DNA from: an uncultured Bacteroidales bacterium
GTDB lineage: Bacteria > Bacteroidota > Bacteroidia > Bacteroidales > Paludibacteraceae
Direction: 5' to 3'
DNA: 5,744 bases
Assembly (NCBI GenBank): GCA_903873355.1
Contig: CAIQOG010000612.1
Coordinates: 1 to 5,744 of the forward strand
This document shows positions 1 through 5,744 of the stretch, piece after piece. The notes beneath the pieces were generated by a model, which worked only from the letters and a program-made list of their open reading frames with translations, searched no databases and was not told where the DNA came from. The first letter of the stretch is position 1; each line of letters starts with the position of its first letter. Made by a program: the position numbers and the translations under genes.

Positions 1-1016
1 ATATTGCCAAAAAACTTCCTGCTGACATAACTGAAGCATTCACAGCCGTTATTGATACAGAAAAACGTAAGGCAACCGAATGCAATCACTCGGCTACTCA
101 CCTACTCCACGAAGCATTGCGCGAAGTGCTGGGCACACACGTTGAGCAAAAAGGTTCGTTTGTTAGTCCTGAATCGTTGCGTTTCGACTTTTCTCACTTT
201 CAAAAACTTACCAAAGAAGAAATTCGCACAATTGAAGCGATTGCTAACCGCAAAATCCGCGAGAACTACGCATTACAGGAAAAACGTGAAACGCCGATTG
301 CTGAAGCTCAGGCTATGGGTGCTATGGCATTGTTTGGCGAAAAATACGGTGAAACTGTGCGTGTTATTCAATTTGGCACTTCGGTAGAGCTTTGTGGTGG
401 AACACACGTTAGCGCTACCGGAAATATCGGATTGGTTCGTATCACAGCCGAAAGCTCTATTGCAGCGGGTATCCGTCGTATTGAAGCCATTACCGGTAAA
501 GCCGTAGAGGAATTACTGGACAAACAACAGGACACGATTGGGGAAGCAAAAGAACTACTGAACAATGCACCGGATGTATTAAGTGCCATCCGCAAAATGA
601 GCGAAGAAAGTGCCGAACTTAAAAAACAACTTGAAGCCTTTGTTCATGAAAAAATCATGAGCCTGCGCGACCAACTGCTTGCCGATGCAAAAGAACAAAA
701 CGGTGTAAAAGTAATCAGTTATCAAGGCACTTTGACTGCCGATCAGGTAAAAACACTGGCCTTCCAAATCCGTAATATCCAGAGCGAAAAATTATTCTTC
801 GTAGCAGGATGTGTGGTTGATGGCAAACCATCGTTGACCGTTTTAATCAGTGACGACCTTGTTGTTACCGGTTTAAATGCTACCAACATTGCCCGTGAAG
901 CTGCCAAAGAAATTCAGGGTGGTGGTGGCGGACAACCCTTCTTTGCTTCGGCCGGTGGCAAAAACCCCGAGGGAATCAAAAAGGCGATTGAAAAAGCATT
1001 GGAAACTCTTAAATAG
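1..1016 (+). CDS. alaS: Alanyl-tRNA synthetase, C-terminal part (5' truncated by window edge)
   Basis: AlaRS charges tRNA-Ala with alanine in the cytoplasm and hydrolyses mischarged Ser/Gly-tRNA-Ala. The frame is open from base 3 (bases 1-2 end a split codon) and gives 337 residues up to TAG at 1014-1016, so the N-terminal aminoacylation core lies outside the window. The editing (tRNA_SAD) domain is visible, with the zinc motif HSATH (visible residues 29-33) and its partner CGGTH (131-135). The 98-residue gap between the two pairs fits what I recall for E. coli AlaRS. A charged, probably coiled-coil stretch follows (about 150-210), then the DHHA1/C-Ala domain with its glycine-rich GGGGGQPFF...AGG motif at 306-319. 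The TTG at 117 lies inside the editing domain and is not a start. No frameshift or missing key residue is seen in the visible part. Identification is firm. Confidence 0.97.
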   Translation, partial: IAKKLPADITEAFTAVIDTEKRKATECNHSATHLLHEALREVLGTHVEQKGSFVSPESLRFDFSHFQKLTKEEIRTIEAIANRKIRENYALQEKRETPIAEAQAMGAMALFGEKYGETVRVIQFGTSVELCGGTHVSATGNIGLVRITAESSIAAGIRRIEAITGKAVEELLDKQQDTIGEAKELLNNAPDVLSAIRKMSEESAELKKQLEAFVHEKIMSLRDQLLADAKEQNGVKVISYQGTLTADQVKTLAFQIRNIQSEKLFFVAGCVVDGKPSLTVLISDDLVVTGLNATNIAREAAKEIQGGGGGQPFFASAGGKNPEGIKKAIEKALETLK

Positions 1017-1037
1017 CTTGAAAAAAAATAACAAGAT

Positions 1038-1080
1038 TTAAAAAATGCTGAGACTGGTGATTGCTTTCAGCATTTTTTAA
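1038..1080 (+). terminator. Intrinsic terminator after alaS
   Basis: A perfect 14-bp inverted repeat pairs 1038-1051 with 1067-1080 (TTAAAAAATGCTGA against its reverse complement). A G-U and an A-T pair can extend the stem inward, leaving a 12-nt loop. The descending arm contains six T (1073-1078), and the ascending arm carries the matching A-run, so the element could also terminate transcription from the opposite strand. It starts 21 nt after the alaS stop codon. The GC part of the stem is short (TGCTGA/TCAGCA), so strength is inferred from the perfect pairing and the T-run. Confidence 0.85.
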
Positions 1081-1167
1081 TCAAAGCTATTATGTCATCT
1101 GTAATTATTAAACCGTTTAAACCATTGGATTATTGTTTAGCACAAAACGGGATTTTGCAAACTCAAA

Positions 1168-1584
1168 ATGACCATGCTTATAAAAATGACTAAACATATT
1201 GTTAGAATAGTGTATTTTTCTATAGGGATAGTTTCACTGATTCTAGGTATAATTGGTGCTTTTACTCCTGTTTTACCAACAGTCCCATTTGTTTTACTGT
1301 CTGCATGGATGTTTAACAGGTCATCCAAAAGATTTCATTATTTACTTTTAGAAAATAAGTATTTTGGCAAACACATAAAAGAATTTGAAAAGACAAAGGC
1401 TGTTCGAAAAAAGACAAAAGTAGTTGCAATAACATCTCTTTGGGTATCAATTTTTATTTCCATTTTTTTGGTCAAAGGTTCATTACTTTTTAATATTGGA
1501 ATGCTTCTGACAGCTTTATTAGTAAGTTTGTACTTGATTTTTATACTAAAAACGCTTAAATCAGCTACAATAGAAAACAGATGA
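1168..1584 (+). CDS. DUF454 / YbaN-family small inner-membrane protein
   Basis: This 138-residue protein matches my knowledge of the DUF454 (YbaN, COG2832) family. Diagnostic features are a first membrane helix (about 11-30) running into GxxTPVLPTVPFVLLSAWMF (about 30-49), then the RSSKRFHYLLLENKYFGKHIKEF segment (51-73). A basic stretch (75-84) precedes two further hydrophobic segments (about 85-102 and 106-127). It is probably an inner-membrane protein with three hydrophobic stretches. The family's molecular function is not established, so none is assigned. Start codons at 1168, 1174 and 1186 are all possible; none has a clear ribosome-binding site, and 1186 gives a hydrophobic segment close to the N-terminus as in other members. 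The gene is visibly more AT-rich than alaS, which is common for membrane proteins but would also fit transfer. It lies between the alaS terminator and a non-coding stretch and looks monocistronic. Confidence 0.88.
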   Translation: MTMLIKMTKHIVRIVYFSIGIVSLILGIIGAFTPVLPTVPFVLLSAWMFNRSSKRFHYLLLENKYFGKHIKEFEKTKAVRKKTKVVAITSLWVSIFISIFLVKGSLLFNIGMLLTALLVSLYLIFILKTLKSATIENR

Positions 1585-1778
1585 GCCAGTGTGGCAGTTT
1601 TGTTGTTTGCTATTGTAAAAGCGACGTGAAAGTTATATAGTACGAAGGCACCCAAACATTCAAGCAAAGTATAAAAACCCGGACTTTTTAATTTACCAAA
1701 TTCATTATTTACCATAATTATAAGTTAAAAGTTCTATTGTTTATCAAAAGACGAATTGATTTAAAGGTTGAAATAACC
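1585..1778. other. Non-coding spacer between DUF454 gene and GH25 promoter
   Basis: About 190 bases hold no convincing gene. No strong intrinsic terminator follows the DUF454 stop. A small GCCA-GTG-TGGC hairpin (1584-1594 region) and an A5/T5 pair around CCCGGAC (about 1673-1690) are too weak to call. The part at 1585-1680 is less AT-rich than the DUF454 gene and the segment after it. The final bases contain the -33 part of the promoter described separately. See the finding on its possible repeat nature. Confidence 0.5.
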
Positions 1779-1786
1779 TATCTTTG
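1755..1786 (+). promoter_or_regulatory. Bacteroidota-type promoter of the GH25 gene
   Basis: TATCTTTG at 1779-1786 matches the Bacteroidetes -7 consensus TAnnTTTG exactly. ATTG at 1755-1758 supplies a -33 TTG at a spacing of 20 bases, within the known 19-21 range. Transcription would start near 1793, leaving a leader of about 55 nt to the ATG at 1848. This position supports translation from 1848 rather than from codons further upstream in the same open frame. Confidence 0.7.
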
Positions 1787-1847
1787 TGTCAAATTGTTGA
1801 TTTATTGCAAACTATGGTTTAAATCTTATCGAAATTTCCTCATATTT

Positions 1848-2570
1848 ATGAAATTCAGATTTTTAGTTATTTTTCTTACAATATTTTTGATTCAGCTTCC
1901 TGCAGAAGCAAAAAAACGTCATAGTCACAAACACATTATTCACCACAGCACTTTTGTACCCATTCAGGTAAGTACCGAAGGGGAAGTCTGGGGATTGGAT
2001 ATTTCGCATCATCAGCAGAAAATTGACTGGGAAGCATTAAGCCAGAATCAACCACATTTTATATTTCTGAAAGCTACTGAAGGTGCTACAAATCAGGATA
2101 CTAAATACACCGAAAACTATAAGGGCGCACGGGAGAAAAATATTCCGGTTGGCTCATACCACTTTTTTACTTACAAAAGTTCAGGTAAAGAACAGGCTAT
2201 GAACTTCCTTTCGCAGGTTAAATTCAACAAAGGCGATTTACCACCGGTACTTGACCTCGAATTCTCGAGAAGAATGCCATCGACCGACAAGGTGAAGTCA
2301 GAACTACTGGATTTTATCAGTATTGTTTCTAACAAAATGGCTTGTTTTCCAATCATTTACTGCAATTATAAGTACTTCAATAAATATCTTCAGGAATGTC
2401 TGCCTGAAAAATGCAAACTATGGATTGTGGATTATAAAGCAAAACCTGATGGCAACTGGACATTCTGGCAAACATCCGACAAACACAAAGTTCCGGGGAT
2501 TAAAGGATACGTGGATTTGAACCTCTTCAACGGAACAAAAAACAACTTTACCGGACTGTTGATAAATTAA
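1848..2570 (+). CDS. Secreted GH25 lysozyme-like muramidase
   Basis: This 240-residue protein is predicted to cleave the beta-1,4 bond between N-acetylmuramic acid and N-acetylglucosamine in peptidoglycan. A signal peptide (1-21, LIQLPAEA just before the cleavage point) is followed by a His/Lys-rich linker (22-33) and a single GH25 domain (about 47-235). Visible GH25 landmarks are GLDISHH with D51, FIFLKATEG (71-79), GSYHFF (102-107), PPVLDLE with the DxE pair D136/E138, FWQTS (206-210) and GYVDLNLFNG with D223 (220-229). All expected acidic catalytic positions appear present. The frame is open back to a TTG at 1737, but ATG 1848 is chosen because it begins a proper signal peptide and lies downstream of the promoter. 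No cell-wall-binding repeat, lipobox or T9SS tail is present, so the periplasm is the likely site. It could remodel the cell's own wall or attack other bacteria; the sequence does not decide. Confidence 0.93.
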   Translation: MKFRFLVIFLTIFLIQLPAEAKKRHSHKHIIHHSTFVPIQVSTEGEVWGLDISHHQQKIDWEALSQNQPHFIFLKATEGATNQDTKYTENYKGAREKNIPVGSYHFFTYKSSGKEQAMNFLSQVKFNKGDLPPVLDLEFSRRMPSTDKVKSELLDFISIVSNKMACFPIIYCNYKYFNKYLQECLPEKCKLWIVDYKAKPDGNWTFWQTSDKHKVPGIKGYVDLNLFNGTKNNFTGLLIN

Positions 2571-2597
2571 GCAAATATCTTTCCGACATTCCCTCTT

Positions 2598-2611
2598 TTC
2601 AAACGTTTGCA
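2598..2611. promoter_or_regulatory. Candidate LacI-family operator upstream of amylase gene
   Basis: TTCAAACGTTTGCA contains the perfect 10-bp palindrome CAAACGTTTG (2600-2609) centred on CG. It matches the general LacI-family pattern TGnAAnCGnTTnCA at every fixed position except the second (T instead of G). It lies 55 bases upstream of the -7 element at 2666. Many carbohydrate genes are controlled by LacI-family proteins through such sites. No regulator gene is in the window, so the role is inferred and a chance match is possible. Confidence 0.4.
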
Positions 2612-2665
2612 TAAATAAATAGACTTGTTTTAGAATGTTTTATCCGGAAGCAAGTTACATGTATG

Positions 2666-2673
2666 TATTTTTG
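2666..2673 (+). promoter_or_regulatory. Putative -7 promoter element of the amylase gene
   Basis: TATTTTTG matches the Bacteroidetes TAnnTTTG -7 consensus. No TTG is found at the expected distance upstream, so the -33 half is missing or degenerate, which would suit an activated or weak promoter. Transcription would begin near 2680, about 27 nt before the ATG at 2707. Confidence 0.5.
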
Positions 2674-2706
2674 CGACTCAACTACCTTATTTTAAAATTA
2701 TACCCC

Positions 2707-4851
2707 ATGAAAAAGATTGCATTTTCCTTTTGTGTTGTTTTAATGATAACACTCTTTTCACAAGTAACAAAAGCACAGACTCCGGCTTATTTGGATGACA
2801 TTATGTTTCAGGCCTTCGGGTGGGATGAACAAAGTAAACACTCTGCAGATGGAAATTATTATATGTTTCTTCAATCAAAAGTGAGTGAACTCAAGGCAGC
2901 CGGATTTGACATGATATGGATGCCTCCTCCAAGCAAATCAACAGGTGGAGTTGGATATTACCCTACAGAATTATATAATTTTAATTCAGACTGGGGAACA
3001 TCAACAGACCTGACAAATACGACTGCGGCCATTAAAGCTGCTGGTATGCATCCTCTAGCAGATGTTGTGGTAAATCACCGGAGTGGAACAACAAACTGGT
3101 CAACCTTCACAAATCCTGATTGGGGAACAACTCTAACTACTGACAATGGAACTATTTGTTCTAATGATGAAGTGAACACAAGCTGGGCTTCAACACGCGG
3201 ACCAATGGGAACAGGTGCAGTTGACGAAGGTCAATCAGACTCTGGATGCCGTGACTTAGACCATTCGAACGCCACAGTTCAGGCCGGTGTAAAAGCATAT
3301 CTCCTTAAATTAAAAGAGCAGGGTTTTGAAGGTTATCGGTGGGATATGACAAAAGGGTACAAATCAACCCGTATTAATGATTATCTGAATAGTACATCGT
3401 ATTACTATTCGGTGGGAGAATATTTGGATGGTAATCAGGGGCTTTTACAAGACTGGATTAACGGAAGTAGTAATAATCGTGCAATTCAATCAGGAACATT
3501 CGATTTTTCGCTTTATTACAACTCATTGTCACCGGCTTTAAGAAATAATAACTGGTCATTATTGACTTCCAGTAGCGGGTTGGCCGGATCTGTTGATTAT
3601 AATTCAAATGCTGTGACATTGGTTGACAATCATGATACCTTTACCGATGCCACTAATGCAATTCTTGGTGACAATATCATGAAAGGATATGCTTATATTA
3701 TGACTCATAAAGGCATTCCCTGTGTATTTTTACCACATTATTATGGTGGCACTTACACTAAAAGCGCTGTAACCCGCACCTACACAAGCAACAAAATTAA
3801 AATCGATGAGTTAATGGCTGTACGCAAAAAAGCAGGAATTGATTCATGGAGTTCAGTCACTGTTGACCAAAATACAAGTTTCTATGCTGCTTATATCTAC
3901 AAACGATATGGTGATGCAGCTCCTGCTGTTGCAGTAAAAATTGGTGCAGGTACATGGACACCATCAGGCACAGGATGGATTCTCAATACTTTTGGTACTG
4001 ATTATGCTGTTTGGTCGAAAAATGCCATTCTAACTGCTCCGGGTATTTCGCCTTCCGGAGGTAATTTCTTCGTTGGCAAAACAATAACCATGACAGCATC
4101 AACCGGTTCAACCATACATTATACATTGGATGGCACTGAACCAACAATTAATTCTACAACTTACACAGGTGCTATCACTCTGCCTATTGGCACAGTAACT
4201 GTTAAAGCAATAGCAGAAGCATCGGGAGCTGCTTCGCCGGTTGTGACCAGTGTTTTTAATATTCAAACGAAACCTTCATCCATTACTGTACGCTTTAAAG
4301 CACCGGCAAGCTGGACAACAGGCTGTGCGTGGGTTTGGGAACTTGTGAATGGTGTTACCACTTCGCTGAATACCAAAAAAACATGGCCTGGTGACCTAAT
4401 CACAAAAGATGCTCAGGGTTATTATACCTATACTTTTACCAACATGACACAACCAACAGTTTTCATCATTTTCAATAACGGTAACGGTACTACAGCAACA
4501 GAGCAAACCATCGATTTATCAACTTCAACAAATATATGTTGGGTTTATAGCGGATCAAATAAATATACTGTAACTGTAGATCAGAGTTGCATTACAGAAG
4601 TTGAAACTCCGGTCGTGGACGACTGGAATCTTTATCCGAACCCAACCAACAATAAAGTACAGTTTACATTACCCGAAAATACAAATAATATTACTGTAAT
4701 GTCGGCACTTGGACGGCAGTTAAAATTGGAAAATCCAGCCAATCAGACAAAAGCTGAGATAGACTTATCAAACTATCCATCAGGTATTTATTATGTAACA
4801 ATATGGAATAAAGACGGTGTAAAAAGGACGAAACCGGTTGTGAAGATGTAA
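2707..4851 (+). CDS. T9SS-secreted alpha-amylase (GH13) with starch-binding module
   Basis: This 714-residue enzyme is predicted to hydrolyse internal alpha-1,4-glucan bonds of starch or glycogen outside the cell. A signal peptide (1-23, cleavage probably between A23 and Q24) precedes the GH13 domain (about 28-438). All four conserved regions are present: DVVVNH (119-124); GYRWDMTKG with nucleophile D213; VGEY with acid/base E238; and LVDNHD with transition-state stabiliser D310. The domain-B segment ICSNDE...CRDLDHSN (150-188) and the short domain C ending in TDYAVWSK (431-438) resemble plant amylases (GH13_6), while VGEYLDG resembles archaeal ones (GH13_7). Next come a chitobiase-C-like sandwich (about 441-520, HYTLDGTEPT), a CBM26-like starch-binding module (about 525-627, aromatics W542/W544 and WPG at 560-562) and a T9SS type A sorting domain (about 640-714, LYPNPTNN and PSGIYYVTI). 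ATG 2707 is chosen because the signal peptide begins there. C151/C181 may form a disulfide. No Sus-type neighbours are visible. Confidence 0.95.
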   Translation: MKKIAFSFCVVLMITLFSQVTKAQTPAYLDDIMFQAFGWDEQSKHSADGNYYMFLQSKVSELKAAGFDMIWMPPPSKSTGGVGYYPTELYNFNSDWGTSTDLTNTTAAIKAAGMHPLADVVVNHRSGTTNWSTFTNPDWGTTLTTDNGTICSNDEVNTSWASTRGPMGTGAVDEGQSDSGCRDLDHSNATVQAGVKAYLLKLKEQGFEGYRWDMTKGYKSTRINDYLNSTSYYYSVGEYLDGNQGLLQDWINGSSNNRAIQSGTFDFSLYYNSLSPALRNNNWSLLTSSSGLAGSVDYNSNAVTLVDNHDTFTDATNAILGDNIMKGYAYIMTHKGIPCVFLPHYYGGTYTKSAVTRTYTSNKIKIDELMAVRKKAGIDSWSSVTVDQNTSFYAAYIYKRYGDAAPAVAVKIGAGTWTPSGTGWILNTFGTDYAVWSKNAILTAPGISPSGGNFFVGKTITMTASTGSTIHYTLDGTEPTINSTTYTGAITLPIGTVTVKAIAEASGAASPVVTSVFNIQTKPSSITVRFKAPASWTTGCAWVWELVNGVTTSLNTKKTWPGDLITKDAQGYYTYTFTNMTQPTVFIIFNNGNGTTATEQTIDLSTSTNICWVYSGSNKYTVTVDQSCITEVETPVVDDWNLYPNPTNNKVQFTLPENTNNITVMSALGRQLKLENPANQTKAEIDLSNYPSGIYYVTIWNKDGVKRTKPVVKM

Positions 4852-4878
4852 TTTCGTTATAACAATTTAGATAATCAT

Positions 4879-4918
4879 AAAGGGGAAATAAATCAATCGG
4901 TTTATTTCCCCTTTTTTT
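4879..4918 (+). terminator. Intrinsic terminator after the amylase gene
   Basis: A perfect 14-bp inverted repeat pairs 4879-4892 with 4901-4914 (AAAGGGGAAATAAA and its complement). One G-U and one C-G pair extend it inward to leave a 4-nt loop. It ends in a seven-T run (4912-4918). It begins 27 nt after the amylase stop codon, and its GGGG/CCCC core makes it the strongest terminator in the window. It separates the amylase gene from argS. Confidence 0.92.
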
Positions 4919-4985
4919 GAATTAAGCAGTCAGGCAAAGAGCTTATTAAATCACAAATATGCTCACATACTTTCGCTAATTTTCG

Positions 4986-4993
4986 TATCTTTG
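4986..4993 (+). promoter_or_regulatory. -7 promoter element of argS
   Basis: TATCTTTG, followed by CA, matches the Bacteroidetes -7 consensus TAnnTTTG and is identical to the element before the GH25 gene. No clear -33 TTG lies 19-21 bases upstream. Transcription would start near 5000, only about 18 nt before the argS ATG. Its position after a terminator and just before a housekeeping gene supports the call. Confidence 0.6.
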
Positions 4994-5017
4994 CACTCCG
5001 AATAAAAACCGATAACA

Positions 5018-5744
5018 ATGAATTTAGAATCAATCCTTACCATTTCTGTATCAGGCGCTGTAAAAACGCTCTATAACACAGATGCAGATCTGAACCAAAT
5101 ACAAATTCAGAAGACTAAAAAAGAGTTCAGTGGCGACCTTACGGTAGTGGTTTTTCCATTTGTGAAAGCTGCCCGCAAATCACCCGAACAAACCGGTCAG
5201 GAAATAGGAGAATATCTTGTACGAAATAATCCGGTAATCTCAGGATTTAATGTTATCAAAGGCTTTCTGAACCTGAATATCAGCAAAAAATACTGGCTCG
5301 AAACCCTTGCTGAAATTCATTCTAATGCTGATTTTGGAATTACAAAAGCCACCGATGAATCAGCATTGATGATGATTGAATATTCGTCGCCAAATACCAA
5401 CAAACCGCTTCACTTAGGACATATTCGCAACAACCTGCTCGGACACAGCATAGCCGAAATTCAAAAAGCAAACGGGTGGAAAGTGGTGAAAACCAACATA
5501 GTGAATGACCGTGGTATCCATATATGTAAATCTATGCTGGCATGGAAACTGTTTGGAAACGGCGAAACTCCCGAAAGTTCCGGCTTGAAAGGGGACCATT
5601 TAGTTGGGAAGTATTACGTGATTTTCGACAAACATTATAAAGCAGAAATTCAGGTTTTAATCGCCAAAGGTCTGACTGAAGATGAAGCCAAAAAATCAGC
5701 GCCACTAATTCTCGAAGCTCAGAAAATGTTGCTTGCATGGGAAA
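5018..5744 (+). CDS. argS: Arginyl-tRNA synthetase, N-terminal part (3' truncated by window edge)
   Basis: ArgRS is a class I synthetase that charges tRNA-Arg with arginine in the cytoplasm. The frame starts at ATG 5018 and stays open to the window end, giving 242 complete codons, well under half of the usual length of nearly 600 residues. The N-terminal Arg_tRNA_synt_N domain covers about 1-90 and includes FSGDLTVVVFPFVKAARKSPEQTGQEI-type sequence (37-63) and GFNVIKGFLNLNI (76-88). The catalytic domain begins with EYSSPNTNKPLHLGHIRNN (121-139), which contains the HxGH ATP-binding signature HLGH (132-135) and is typical of ArgRS. NDRGIHICKSMLAW (163-176) follows. The KMSK-equivalent loop and anticodon-binding domain lie outside. 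No Shine-Dalgarno-like sequence is evident before the ATG, as is usual in this phylum. No damage is seen in the visible part. Confidence 0.97.
   Translation, partial: MNLESILTISVSGAVKTLYNTDADLNQIQIQKTKKEFSGDLTVVVFPFVKAARKSPEQTGQEIGEYLVRNNPVISGFNVIKGFLNLNISKKYWLETLAEIHSNADFGITKATDESALMMIEYSSPNTNKPLHLGHIRNNLLGHSIAEIQKANGWKVVKTNIVNDRGIHICKSMLAWKLFGNGETPESSGLKGDHLVGKYYVIFDKHYKAEIQVLIAKGLTEDEAKKSAPLILEAQKMLLAWE

Larger units (their letters stand above)
2571..2706. other. GH25-amylase intergenic region
   Basis: This 136-nt gap has no T-tailed hairpin after the GH25 stop, so some read-through into the amylase gene is possible. It holds a CG-centred palindrome (2598-2611) and a -7 promoter element (2666-2673), both listed separately. 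In-frame ATGs at 2635 and 2659 precede the chosen amylase start, but they would place about 24 extra residues before a canonical signal peptide. Confidence 0.6.

Noticed and set aside
52..387. 111-codon plus-strand open frame in another frame inside alaS
   Set aside because: It overlaps the AlaRS editing domain, whose zinc motifs lie in a different frame; the translation is Lys/Leu-rich and unlike a real protein.
1585..1650. Possible integron attC site after the DUF454 gene
   Set aside because: I looked for GTTRRRY and RYYYAAC core sites flanking a paired imperfect palindrome and found no consistent pair.
1338..1715. 125-codon open frame on the minus strand, antisense to the DUF454 gene and running into the spacer
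   Set aside because: Most of it is antisense to a recognisable protein family, the product matches no family I know, and no promoter or start context supports it.
1737..1847. In-frame N-terminal extension of the GH25 gene from TTG 1737
   Set aside because: The promoter -7 element (1779-1786) lies inside it, and a canonical signal peptide starts at ATG 1848.
2576..2583. TATCTTTC as an alternative -7 element just after the GH25 stop
   Set aside because: It misses the final G of TAnnTTTG and has no TTG at 19-21 bases upstream; the 2666 site is a full match nearer the start codon.
2635..2706. In-frame N-terminal extension of the amylase from ATG 2635 or 2659
   Set aside because: It would bury the signal peptide 16-24 residues in, and the -7 promoter element at 2666-2673 lies within it.
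5414..5738. Two overlapping minus-strand open frames opposite argS
   Set aside because: They are antisense to the well-conserved ArgRS catalytic domain and have no recognisable features.
1..5744. CRISPR array, tRNA/rRNA gene, insertion sequence or phage genes
   Set aside because: Reading both strands showed no regularly spaced repeats, no cloverleaf-like tRNA sequence, no transposase or integrase and no terminal inverted repeats.

Overview
The window looks like Bacteroidota (Bacteroidetes) chromosome. The evidence is an extracellular enzyme with a type IX secretion (T9SS) C-terminal sorting domain, three promoter-like sites matching the phylum's TAnnTTTG -7 element, starts without evident Shine-Dalgarno sequences, and AlaRS and ArgRS sequences that fit the phylum. 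A free-living or gut polysaccharide user is plausible. I cannot name a genus.

Layout, all genes on the + strand: (1) 1-1016, the 3' part of alaS, followed by a strong intrinsic terminator at 1038-1080. (2) 1168-1584, a small AT-rich DUF454/YbaN-type membrane protein. (3) 1585-1778, a non-coding stretch with no clear function, then a good promoter at 1755-1786. (4) 1848-2570, a secreted GH25 lysozyme-like muramidase. (5) 2571-2706, an intergenic region with a CG-centred palindrome resembling a LacI-family operator and a -7 element. (6) 2707-4851, a secreted multidomain alpha-amylase: signal peptide, plant/archaeal-type GH13 catalytic domain, chitobiase-C-like beta-sandwich, CBM26-like starch-binding module and T9SS sorting domain. 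It is followed by a strong terminator at 4879-4918. (7) 4986-5744, a promoter and the 5' part of argS, cut by the window edge.

The genes do not look like one operon. Two housekeeping tRNA synthetase genes flank three accessory genes, and alaS and the amylase gene end in their own terminators. The two secreted hydrolases share an envelope or extracellular destination but act on different polymers: peptidoglycan and starch or glycogen. No SusC/SusD pair, transporter or regulator gene is present, so the amylase is not visibly part of a classical polysaccharide utilisation locus here.

I found no convincing previously undescribed system. The points most worth a second look are the plant-like amylase catalytic domain in a T9SS-secreted architecture, the LacI-type palindrome upstream of it, and the unexplained spacer at 1585-1778.
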